Source: GCA-2862585 sp965277895 (GTDB taxonomy: Bacteria; Bacteroidota; Bacteroidia; Flavobacteriales; UBA7312). From it: a stretch of 64,000 nt of DNA. Under the pieces are notes generated by a model. That model was not told the origin of the DNA and searched no databases. It saw nothing but the letters and a program-made list of their open reading frames with translations. The stretch's first letter is position 1. Each line of letters begins with the position of its first letter. The stretch spans positions 806,001 through 870,000 of the forward strand of contig CBDIDR010000001.1 in assembly GCA_965277895.1 (NCBI GenBank), written 5' to 3'. A program made the translations under genes and the position numbers. This document shows, piece by piece, positions 55,331 through 62,560 of this stretch.

Positions 55331-56490
55331 GAAAAAAGATTTTACTTCTAGGTTCTGGTGAATTAGGGAAAGAATTAGTAATCGCTTTACAAAGGTTAGG
55401 TCAATATATAATTGCTGTTGATAATTATGAAAATGCACCTGCAATGCAAGTAGCACAAGAATATGAAGTGATTGACATGCTTGATGGTAATGCACTTGAT
55501 GAATTAGTGGATAAGCATAAACCTGATTTAATAGTACCTGAAGTTGAGTCTATCCGTACTGAACGATTTTTCGATTATGAAAAACAAGGATATACAGTAA
55601 TTCCTTCAGCTAAAGCGGCAAACTTTACAATGAATAGAAAAGCCATAAGAGACTTAGCGGCTAAGGAATTAGGTATAAAAACAGCAACATATCGCTATGC
55701 TAAAAATTACGATGAGTTGGTTGAGGGAGTTGAGGTTTGTGGAATGCCCTGTGTTGTAAAACCTCTTATGTCTAGTTCAGGCAAAGGACAGTCAGTAATT
55801 AAAACAAAAGAAGATATTCAAAAGGCATGGGATTATGCTATGGAAGGTTCTCGAGGAGATTTAGCAGAAGTTATTGTTGAGGAGTTTATTGACTTTGATT
55901 TTGAAATCACCCTTTTAACGCTTACTCAATACAATGGGAAAACATTGTTTTGTCCACCAATAGGTCATCGTCAAGAAAGAGGAGATTACCAAGAAAGTTG
56001 GCAACCCATGTCTATGAAAGAGGAGCATCTAATAGAGGCTCAAAATATGTCCGATAAAGTCACAGCTGCTCTTAAAGGCTCTGGAATATGGGGAGTAGAA
56101 TTTTTTGTAGGTAAGAATGGTGTTTATTTTTCTGAGCTATCTCCACGTCCACATGATACTGGTATGGTGACTTTGGCAAATACTCAGAACTATTCAGAGT
56201 TTGAACTTCATGCCAGAGCAATTCTTGGAATACCAGTTGATAAAATTAAGCTTTTAAAAAACGGTGCAAGTGCTGTAGTACTAGCTAATGAAACTAACAA
56301 TAATTTTCCTGTATTTAGTGGACTTAATAATGCAGCATCAATACCTAATTCTGATTTCAAAATTTTTGGCAAACCTTCAAGTAGGCCCTACAGGAGAATG
56401 GCTGTTGGTTTATCTTATGGGGTAAATGAACCGGTAGAGAAACTTGTATTGAGAGCTAAATCTGTAGCGGACTCAATTAAAATAGGCTAG
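55327..56490 (+). CDS. purT: Formate-dependent phosphoribosylglycinamide formyltransferase
   Basis: PurT uses formate and ATP to formylate GAR in purine synthesis, independently of formyl-THF. The 387-residue ATP-grasp protein has LLGSGELGKELVIALQRLGQ, the VPEVESIRTERFF segment, VVKPLMSSSGKGQS (ATP-binding loop) and FFVGKNGVYFSELSPRPHDT with metal ligands. It overlaps the UbiD gene by ATGA. The two have no known pathway link. Confidence 0.96.
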   Translation: MRKKILLLGSGELGKELVIALQRLGQYIIAVDNYENAPAMQVAQEYEVIDMLDGNALDELVDKHKPDLIVPEVESIRTERFFDYEKQGYTVIPSAKAANFTMNRKAIRDLAAKELGIKTATYRYAKNYDELVEGVEVCGMPCVVKPLMSSSGKGQSVIKTKEDIQKAWDYAMEGSRGDLAEVIVEEFIDFDFEITLLTLTQYNGKTLFCPPIGHRQERGDYQESWQPMSMKEEHLIEAQNMSDKVTAALKGSGIWGVEFFVGKNGVYFSELSPRPHDTGMVTLANTQNYSEFELHARAILGIPVDKIKLLKNGASAVVLANETNNNFPVFSGLNNAASIPNSDFKIFGKPSSRPYRRMAVGLSYGVNEPVEKLVLRAKSVADSIKIG

Positions 56491-56526
56491 CTCATTTATT
56501 TTACTTAATTTGGCAGTATTGATTTT

Positions 56527-56649
56527 ATGGAAACGATTACTTCTATTGTACCACTAGTCCCATTGCTTTACACTCTATTTGGGCTCTTCTTCAAGAAAAG
56601 GTTTTTCTTTTTATTGGGCTATACTATTTTTGCTTTCTTTTTTTATTGA
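56527..56649 (+). CDS. Possible 40-residue membrane peptide
   Basis: An ATG-initiated frame encodes METITSIVPLVPLLYTLFGL followed by FFKKRFFFLL and a hydrophobic end, with two potential membrane helices. It starts 36 nt after purT and its last 26 nt overlap the convergent helicase gene end. Only a weak -7-like TTAATTTG is upstream. It could be chance coding in T-rich DNA. Confidence 0.22.
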   Translation: METITSIVPLVPLLYTLFGLFFKKRFFFLLGYTIFAFFFY

Positions 56650-57859
56650 AATGCCCCTTCTTTTTTTTAAAGTGTTTTTTGAACTTTTTTCTTCCACCGC
56701 CACCCTTTCTATTAGTATTATAAATTGGAGCAGCTTCGAATCCTTGCGGAAGGGGTTCTTTTTCAAGAGTTCGTTCTATAAGATCTTCAATTTGCTTAAA
56801 TTTTAGACATTGTTCACCATTTATAAATGTTATGGCCTCGCCCTTACGGTCAGCTCTAGCTGTTCTTCCTATTCGATGGACGTAATCTTCAGCATCGTTT
56901 GGAACTTCATAATTGATAACTATTTCGATACCCTTTATGTCAATACCGCGTGATAGAATATCCGTAGCTACTAAAATTTTGATTTTTTTATTCTTAAAAT
57001 CGAGTAGTGCCTTTTCTCTTTCTTCCTGTTCTAAATCTGAATGTATATCTTTAGCAGGTAGACCGGCTTTATTCAAACTTCTCGTTAAATCCTTTACACT
57101 TTTTTTCGTAGAACAAAATACCAATACGTGATTGAGCTCCTTGTCTTTTAAAAGTTCTTTTGTCAAGGCAATTTTTTGATAGTCGTGAACCATATATGCC
57201 TTTTGTGTGATTCCTTCAGCGGGTTTAGATATGCTAAGGCTTATGCTTTCAGGTTTCACTAATATTTCTCCTGCTAGCTTTCTTATTTTTGGTGGCATGG
57301 TAGCGGAAAACATAAGATTTTGCCTATTCTTTGGTAGCTTTTTGGCGATATCCATGATGTCGTCATAAAAACCCATATCTAGCATTCTGTCGGCTTCATC
57401 TAATATGAAATGCTTTACACCAGACGGATCAAAGTAATTAAATTTCATATGTGCCAACAGACGACCTGGAGTACAAACTAATATGTCTGAGCCGTTTTTA
57501 ATAGCTTTTTTCTGAGCATCAAAATCAGAGCCTGTGCCACCGCCATAAATTGGAAATGAAGAAGAGTTAGTGAAATAACTAAAGCCTTCAATTTGTCTAT
57601 CAATTTGCATTGCTAACTCTCTAGTTGGGGATACGATGATAGTATTAATCTTCGATGATTTCCCTTTGCATAATTTATTTAGAATCGGAAGTACAAAGGC
57701 GGCCGTTTTTCCCGTACCCGTCTGTGCACAGGCAATTAAATCTTTATTTTTTAAAATGATTGGTATGGCTTTTTCCTGAATGGGAGTAGGTGTGTTAAAG
57801 CCCATCATTTCTAAGCCTTCTTGGAGTTGAGGTTCAAAACCTAAGTCGTCAAATTTCAT
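56624..57859 (-). CDS. DEAD-box RNA helicase (RhlE-like)
   Basis: The 411-residue protein has the complete DEAD-box set: Q motif FNTPTPIQEKAIP, AQTGTGKT (45-52), PTRELAMQI, DEADRMLDMGF, SAT and HRIGRTAR. The C-terminal tail is glycine/lysine-rich (GGGGRKKFKK followed by KKKK runs), as expected for RNA binding. It is likely involved in ribosome assembly or RNA turnover, especially in the cold. It overlaps rlmB by 4 nt and ends a minus-strand group. Confidence 0.93.
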   Translation of the reverse strand: MKFDDLGFEPQLQEGLEMMGFNTPTPIQEKAIPIILKNKDLIACAQTGTGKTAAFVLPILNKLCKGKSSKINTIIVSPTRELAMQIDRQIEGFSYFTNSSSFPIYGGGTGSDFDAQKKAIKNGSDILVCTPGRLLAHMKFNYFDPSGVKHFILDEADRMLDMGFYDDIMDIAKKLPKNRQNLMFSATMPPKIRKLAGEILVKPESISLSISKPAEGITQKAYMVHDYQKIALTKELLKDKELNHVLVFCSTKKSVKDLTRSLNKAGLPAKDIHSDLEQEEREKALLDFKNKKIKILVATDILSRGIDIKGIEIVINYEVPNDAEDYVHRIGRTARADRKGEAITFINGEQCLKFKQIEDLIERTLEKEPLPQGFEAAPIYNTNRKGGGGRKKFKKHFKKKKGHFNKKRKQK

Positions 57860-58602
57860 AATTGTCGTTGTCTTACCGCTTCATAGAGTATTACTCCTGC
57901 TGAAACCGATACGTTTAATGATCCAATTGACCCCATCATTGGTATTTTTGTTTTGTGCGTACTACGTTTTAAGTATTCATCAGAAATACCGTCTTCTTCT
58001 GAACCCATAATCACAGCAGTAGGGAGTTTGTAATCTGGCTCATAAATTAGCTCATCTGTTTTTTCAGTACAAGCTACAATTTGAAGTCCGCTATTTTTTA
58101 AGAAGTCAATAGTGGCTTTTAAATTAAACTCCCTGCAAATTGGAACACTACTCAAGGCTCCGGCGGACGTCTTCATGGCATCTCCATTTATGGCAGCACT
58201 GCCTTTTTCTGGAACTATTATGGCATGTACACCAGAGCATTCCGCACTTCTTACAATAGCTCCAAAATTACGCACATCCGTTACTCTATCTAAAACTAAT
58301 ATCAGTGGATTTTTTCCTTCTTCAAATAGTTGTGGGATAATATTTTCTGTTCTGTAAAATGTGATTGGTGATATAAATGCAAAAACACCTTGGTGATTCT
58401 TACGAGTCAAACGATTTAATTTTTCAACAGGAACGTGCTTATAATTAACGCGGTGTTTTTTTACCAACTCCCATAGTTCAGGGAAAATATCTCCTTTAAG
58501 TCCTTTTTGGATAAAAAGCGTATCAATTTCTTGACCAGCATTTATGGCTTCAATGATTGGACGAAGTCCAAAAATAGCATTCTCGTATCTAGTTATCTTC
58601 AT
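57856..58602 (-). CDS. rlmB: TrmH/SpoU-family 23S rRNA 2'-O-methyltransferase (RlmB-like)
   Basis: The ATG at 58600-58602 gives 248 residues (MKITRYENAIFGLRPIIEAI). An in-frame TTG six codons upstream (58620) is possible but less likely. An N-terminal substrate-binding domain (about 10-85) precedes the SPOUT knot domain with motifs RVTDVRNFGAIVRSAECSGV, IMGSEEDGIS and MGSIGSLNVSVSAGVILYEA. RlmB methylates G2251 of 23S rRNA. It overlaps the rmuC end by 14 nt. Confidence 0.92.
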   Translation of the reverse strand: MKITRYENAIFGLRPIIEAINAGQEIDTLFIQKGLKGDIFPELWELVKKHRVNYKHVPVEKLNRLTRKNHQGVFAFISPITFYRTENIIPQLFEEGKNPLILVLDRVTDVRNFGAIVRSAECSGVHAIIVPEKGSAAINGDAMKTSAGALSSVPICREFNLKATIDFLKNSGLQIVACTEKTDELIYEPDYKLPTAVIMGSEEDGISDEYLKRSTHKTKIPMMGSIGSLNVSVSAGVILYEAVRQRQL

Positions 58603-59827
58603 CTTTATTTGCTCGGTCAATTATGTTTTGAGGTAAACTCTTTTTTGTTTTTGCACCCAAGTCTTTCAGGTTTTCTATTTTTTTGATAATATTTCCTCTA
58701 CCATCCGTCAGTTTATTCATAGCATCCTCATAGCTATCCTTGGATGTTTTTAGACTTTTGCCAACCTTTATAAGGTCTTGAACAAAGCTTTCAAATTTGT
58801 CATACAATAATCCGCCTTCTTTGGCAATTTCTAAGGCGTTTCGCTTTTGGTCTTCTTGTTTCCAAATAGAAGCTACAGTACTAAGTGTAGCCAAAAGGGT
58901 AGAGGATGACACAAGTACAATGTTCTTTTCTAAAGCATTTATATAAAGGTTGCTATCCTCGTTGAAGGCTAACATTAAGGCAGGTTCATTAGGGACAAAC
59001 ATTAATACATGATCAGGGGAATTTATTCCATACAGATTAGGGTAGTCCTTATCGCTGAGTTCAATGTAATGTCGTTTTAAACTGTCCAAGTGTTTTTTGA
59101 TGGCTAGTTTTTCAGCGTTTTCATCTTCTGCATTATAGTATTCTACATATGCAGTAAGTGAAACTTTAGAGTCAATAATAAGGTGTTTATTATCAGGAAG
59201 ATTAATGATGAAATCTGGTTTTTTCAATTTCCCTTCTTCATCTTTATATCCCCCTTGAGTAGAGAAGTGAATACCGTTTTTTAAGCCTGACTTTTCGAGA
59301 AGAAGTTCAAGCCTGTTTTCACCCCAGTCACCTTGAGTTTTGGAATCCCCCTTTAGTGCGTTGGTAAGGTTAAGGGCATCTTGACTGAGCTTACTATTTA
59401 ATGATTCTAGACTATTTATCTTCTGCATTAAAATGGCATTACGCTCTACGCCTTTCTCATTAGTATCTTCAACTTTCTTTTTGAATTTTTCTATTTGTTC
59501 ACTCAAAGGGTTGAGTAGATTACCCAATTGCTCTTTATTTTGCTTCTTAAATTTTTCCGAGTTAAGTTCTAGAATTTTATGAGCTAAATTTTCAAATTCT
59601 TTTGTGAGTCGTTTTTCTATTTCTTCTTTTGAATCCTGACTTTCTTTCAGTCTTTCGTTCAGAATTTTAATACGTTCATCCTTAGCACTTAATTCAGATT
59701 TTAGCTCAATTACTTGCTGGATTAGGTCATCGGTTTTTGAATCGTTACTTTTATTAGGTTGTGATCTGTTCTGATACACTAACCATCCAAAACCTACAAT
59801 TAGTAAGATGATAATAAATAACTCCAT
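58589..59827 (-). CDS. rmuC: DNA recombination protein RmuC homologue
   Basis: The 412-residue protein has an N-terminal membrane helix (1 to about 17), a long coiled coil (about 25-145) and the RmuC nuclease-like domain, with GDWGENRLELLLEKSGL, KPDFIINLPDNKHLIIDSKV and DHVLMFVPNEPALMLAF. RmuC proteins limit recombination at inverted repeats in E. coli; the mechanism is not well defined. It sits between an L,D-transpeptidase gene (26 nt upstream) and rlmB (overlapping). Confidence 0.92.
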   Translation of the reverse strand: MELFIIILLIVGFGWLVYQNRSQPNKSNDSKTDDLIQQVIELKSELSAKDERIKILNERLKESQDSKEEIEKRLTKEFENLAHKILELNSEKFKKQNKEQLGNLLNPLSEQIEKFKKKVEDTNEKGVERNAILMQKINSLESLNSKLSQDALNLTNALKGDSKTQGDWGENRLELLLEKSGLKNGIHFSTQGGYKDEEGKLKKPDFIINLPDNKHLIIDSKVSLTAYVEYYNAEDENAEKLAIKKHLDSLKRHYIELSDKDYPNLYGINSPDHVLMFVPNEPALMLAFNEDSNLYINALEKNIVLVSSSTLLATLSTVASIWKQEDQKRNALEIAKEGGLLYDKFESFVQDLIKVGKSLKTSKDSYEDAMNKLTDGRGNIIKKIENLKDLGAKTKKSLPQNIIDRANKDEDN

Positions 59828-59853
59828 AATTCGTGTTGGCTAAGTTAAGCTTA

Positions 59854-60438
59854 TTATTCTAAGATTAGAACTTTTGTGTTGAGCTTTACGAGAGAAAATA
59901 ATTTGATAACATCTTTATTAATCATTCTGATGCATCCATGCGATGCTGGAGAACCTATTTTTCCTTCTTCTGAAGTGCCATGAATATAGATGTAGCGTTG
60001 ATATGAGTCGATATTTTCACCCTTGTTTACTCCCTTTTCTTCACCATTAAGCCAGAGGATGCGACTTGTAATGTCGTCGGTTTTAGAGCTTGTTGTGTCA
60101 CTATAAATTGTGGCAATATGTCCATAAAATACTCTGCCAATCATTCTGCCATTCAGTGGAGTTTCAGCTCCATGTTTTTCTTTTATGGAGTGTAATCCTA
60201 AAGGCGTTTTACCGCTGTTTTTTTTATTTCCAATCCCTTTCTCTGCCGACGAAATTGGGTATTCGCCAATAATGCTGTTGTTTTTAATGTGAAACAGTTT
60301 TTGCTGACTAATAGAAACATATAGTATTTCGTTATAAGTGGTCCCTTTTTTGTCAATACAATATTGGTTTACTTTCTCTATGGTATCATTATTTGCAGAT
60401 AAAAACATCATAGTAAATGAAAGAATTATTTGCACCAT
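59854..60438 (-). CDS. L,D-transpeptidase family protein (YkuD domain)
   Basis: The 194-residue protein has a short hydrophobic N-terminus (1 to about 15) serving as signal or anchor and a YkuD catalytic domain. His153 and the SHGCIRM motif with Cys169 (166-172) are the active-site residues. The family forms 3-3 cross-links in peptidoglycan or attaches proteins to it. No peptidoglycan-binding domain is attached. It overlaps ung by 13 nt. Confidence 0.87.
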   Translation of the reverse strand: MVQIILSFTMMFLSANNDTIEKVNQYCIDKKGTTYNEILYVSISQQKLFHIKNNSIIGEYPISSAEKGIGNKKNSGKTPLGLHSIKEKHGAETPLNGRMIGRVFYGHIATIYSDTTSSKTDDITSRILWLNGEEKGVNKGENIDSYQRYIYIHGTSEEGKIGSPASHGCIRMINKDVIKLFSLVKLNTKVLILE

Positions 60439-61103
60439 TGAATTTGCGTTTTATGTTGTTGAGCTAATATAGTGTTTGTCTTGGAGAAGTGTTTGCAGCC
60501 AAAAAATCCAGAGTGTGCCGAAAATGGTGAGGGGTGTGCGGCTGTTAGGATATGATGTTTGTTAGAGTCAATAAGTTCGGCCTTATTTTGTGCAAAACGA
60601 CCCCAAAGTAGAAAAACTAAACCTTCTTTTTCTTTTGAAAGAGTTTTTATGACGAAGTCGGTAAATTCTTCCCATCCTTTTTTTTGATGCGAACCCGCTT
60701 GTTTTGCACGAACGGTAAGTGTTGCATTCAACATCAAAACACCTTGTTTTGCCCAATGCTCAAGATTTCCCGAATGTGGTATTTCATTGCCAATATCATC
60801 CCGTATTTCTTTAAAAATATTTTTCAAGGAAGGCGGTGGATTTATTCCGTCCGAAACAGAAAAGCACAGGCCATTTGCTTGATTAGGACCGTGATATGGG
60901 TCTTGACCGATAATAACCACTTTTGTCTTGTCAAAAGGGCAGAGGTCAAAGGCAGAAAAGATTTTATTTCCAGTAGGGTAGATGGTGTATCGTTTCTTTT
61001 CCTCAACTAAGAAGTTTTTGAGTAATGAAAACGATTCGGTTTGAAATGCAGGAAGTAATTTATTTTTCCAACTTGACTCTATTTTTATAGTATTGTTTTC
61101 CAC
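60426..61103 (-). CDS. ung: Uracil-DNA glycosylase, family 1
   Basis: Ung removes uracil from DNA. The 225-residue protein has the water-activating loop GQDPYHGPNQANGLCFSV (Asp68, His71), and the late loop HPSPFSAHSGFFG with the catalytic His and the Leu-like insertion region. The start is a GTG at 61101-61103: the frame has an upstream stop and no other early Met. A TAACTTTG box ends 4 nt upstream. It is the first gene of the minus group ung, L,D-transpeptidase, rmuC, rlmB, helicase. Confidence 0.96.
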   Translation of the reverse strand: MENNTIKIESSWKNKLLPAFQTESFSLLKNFLVEEKKRYTIYPTGNKIFSAFDLCPFDKTKVVIIGQDPYHGPNQANGLCFSVSDGINPPPSLKNIFKEIRDDIGNEIPHSGNLEHWAKQGVLMLNATLTVRAKQAGSHQKKGWEEFTDFVIKTLSKEKEGLVFLLWGRFAQNKAELIDSNKHHILTAAHPSPFSAHSGFFGCKHFSKTNTILAQQHKTQIQWCK

Positions 61104-61107
61104 ATTT

Positions 61108-61115
61108 CAAAGTTA
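61108..61115 (-). promoter_or_regulatory. -7 box immediately before ung
   Basis: The minus strand reads TAACTTTG, an exact TAnnTTTG match, 4 nt before the GTG start. It suggests a leaderless transcript with a GTG start. Confidence 0.45.
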
Positions 61116-61147
61116 GTCAATTGGATATTTTTTCAAAATAAAATCGC

Positions 61148-61155
61148 TAAATTTG
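61148..61155 (+). promoter_or_regulatory. Promoter box of the lipoprotein-ytxJ-lipA operon
   Basis: TAAATTTG matches TAnnTTTG and lies 26 nt before the small lipoprotein ATG at 61182. Confidence 0.5.
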
Positions 61156-61181
61156 TACATTCTAAATTTTACAAATACAAT

Positions 61182-61307
61182 ATGAAAAAAGGTGTTTATT
61201 TTATGTTTTCTTTAGTGATGGTTTCACTTTTGATTTCCTCTTGTGGTGTTACAGAGCCTTGCCCTAATTACTCTCAGTCTGACACCAAAATTGAAACTCC
61301 AGCTTAA
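61182..61307 (+). CDS. Small lipoprotein, 41 residues
   Basis: The frame encodes a lysine-led hydrophobic signal and a lipobox ending LLISSC with Cys21, then a 20-residue mature peptide (GVTEPCPNYSQSDTKIETPA) with one more Cys. Processing would leave a tiny lipid-anchored peptide on an envelope membrane. Its function is unknown. It has its own promoter box and its stop is directly followed by the ytxJ start with no gap, which supports it being a real gene. Confidence 0.7.
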   Translation: MKKGVYFMFSLVMVSLLISSCGVTEPCPNYSQSDTKIETPA

Positions 61308-61631
61308 ATGAACTGGAATCCTTTATCAGATATTAGTGAGCTTAATGATATTAAGGCTCACGCTTCTTTACCAATACTTATTTTTAAGCATAGTACTAGA
61401 TGCTCAATCAGTAAGATGGTCTTGTCTCGTTTTGAAAGAGAACATGATACTACTGAGATGAAGATGTACTTGTTAGACTTGTTGAATTACAGAGAAATTT
61501 CGAATCAAATTTCTGAAGATTTTAACATAAAGCATGAGTCTCCACAAGTGCTTATAATCAAAAATGGGCAATGTATTGCTCATGCCAATCATAATGCAAT
61601 TAACCAACTTGACCTTTACGAACACCTATAA
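61308..61631 (+). CDS. ytxJ: Bacillithiol-system protein YtxJ (monothiol thioredoxin-like)
   Basis: The 107-residue thioredoxin-fold protein has a single redox cysteine, Cys32, in FKHSTRCSISKMVL, the hallmark of YtxJ, and a cis-proline-like ESPQVLIIKNG. YtxJ is thought to reduce bacillithiolated proteins, so the cell probably makes bacillithiol, although no bsh gene is in the window. It abuts the lipoprotein gene and overlaps lipA by one base. Confidence 0.88.
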   Translation: MNWNPLSDISELNDIKAHASLPILIFKHSTRCSISKMVLSRFEREHDTTEMKMYLLDLLNYREISNQISEDFNIKHESPQVLIIKNGQCIAHANHNAINQLDLYEHL

Positions 61632-62485
61632 TGTCCGAACAGCAATTCAAAAAAAAACCAAAATGGCTTAGAGTAAAGTTACCGACAGGTAAAAACTATA
61701 AGCATGTTAGAAAGTTAGTTACCGATAACAAATTACATACGATTTGTGAAAGTGGTAATTGCCCTAATATGGGTGAATGCTGGGGTGAAGGCACAGCGAC
61801 TTTCATGATTTTAGGTAATATATGTACCCGTTCTTGTGGTTTCTGTTCAGTAGCAACAGGACGACCTCTACCAGTTGATTGGGAAGAGCCTGAGAAAGTA
61901 GCCGATTCTGTTAAGCTTATGGAGGTTAAACATTGCGTTATCACATCTGTTGATAGAGATGAGCTTCCTGATGGTGGTTCTCTTGTTTGGGTTGAAACTG
62001 TGAAAGCTGTTCGTAGAAAAAGCCCAGGAACAACAATGGAGACTCTAATTCCAGATTTTAAAGGGATAGAAGAGCAAGTACAACGAATAATTGATGTTGC
62101 TCCAGAAATAGTTTCCCATAACATCGAAACTGTCAGAAGGTTAACTAAAGAGGTCAGAATTCAAGCTAAATACGATAGAAGTTTAGCCGTACTGAAACAA
62201 TTGAAAGATGGTGGTATGCGAACTAAATCGGGTATAATGCTTGGTCTTGGTGAAACCGAAGAGGAAATATTAGAAACAATGGATGATTTACGTTCAGTTG
62301 GCGTTGATATTATGACTATCGGTCAATATCTACAGCCTACACCAAAGCATTTGCCAGTTAAAGAGTTCATTACACCTGAACAATTTGAAAAGTTAAGACT
62401 TATAGGGCTTAAAAAAGGATTTCGTTTTGTAGAAAGCTCCCCTCTTGTAAGATCATCTTACAGAGCAGAAAAACATCTTGGATAA
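61631..62485 (+). CDS. lipA: Lipoyl synthase
   Basis: LipA inserts two sulfurs into octanoyl-protein to make lipoate for 2-oxoacid dehydrogenases. The 284-residue radical-SAM enzyme has both cluster motifs: the auxiliary cluster Cys39, Cys44, Cys50 (CESGNCPNMGEC) and the SAM cluster Cys65, Cys69, Cys72 (CTRSCGFC). The C-terminal SSPLVRSSYRAEKH includes the conserved serine. It starts inside the ytxJ stop. A perfect inverted repeat follows its stop. Confidence 0.98.
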   Translation: MSEQQFKKKPKWLRVKLPTGKNYKHVRKLVTDNKLHTICESGNCPNMGECWGEGTATFMILGNICTRSCGFCSVATGRPLPVDWEEPEKVADSVKLMEVKHCVITSVDRDELPDGGSLVWVETVKAVRRKSPGTTMETLIPDFKGIEEQVQRIIDVAPEIVSHNIETVRRLTKEVRIQAKYDRSLAVLKQLKDGGMRTKSGIMLGLGETEEEILETMDDLRSVGVDIMTIGQYLQPTPKHLPVKEFITPEQFEKLRLIGLKKGFRFVESSPLVRSSYRAEKHLG

Positions 62486-62522
62486 ATTATTTTGTTGGCA
62501 TATTAATGTGAACAAAATAATT
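62485..62522 (+). repeat. Perfect 12-bp inverted repeat after lipA
   Basis: AATTATTTTGTT (62485-62496) is repeated inverted as AACAAAATAATT (62511-62522) around a 14-nt loop. The stem is almost all A/T and no T run follows, so it is not a canonical terminator. It could terminate transcription, protect the 3' end, or bind a regulator of the next gene. Confidence 0.55.
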
Positions 62523-62524
62523 CG

Positions 62525-62532
62525 TAAATTTA
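62525..62532 (+). promoter_or_regulatory. Possible -7 box for the secreted propeller gene
   Basis: TAAATTTA differs from TAnnTTTG only in the last base and lies 28 nt before the ATG at 62561, just after the inverted repeat. Confidence 0.3.
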
Positions 62533-62560
62533 TCCCTCTAAATTTTATAATTTATAAAGA

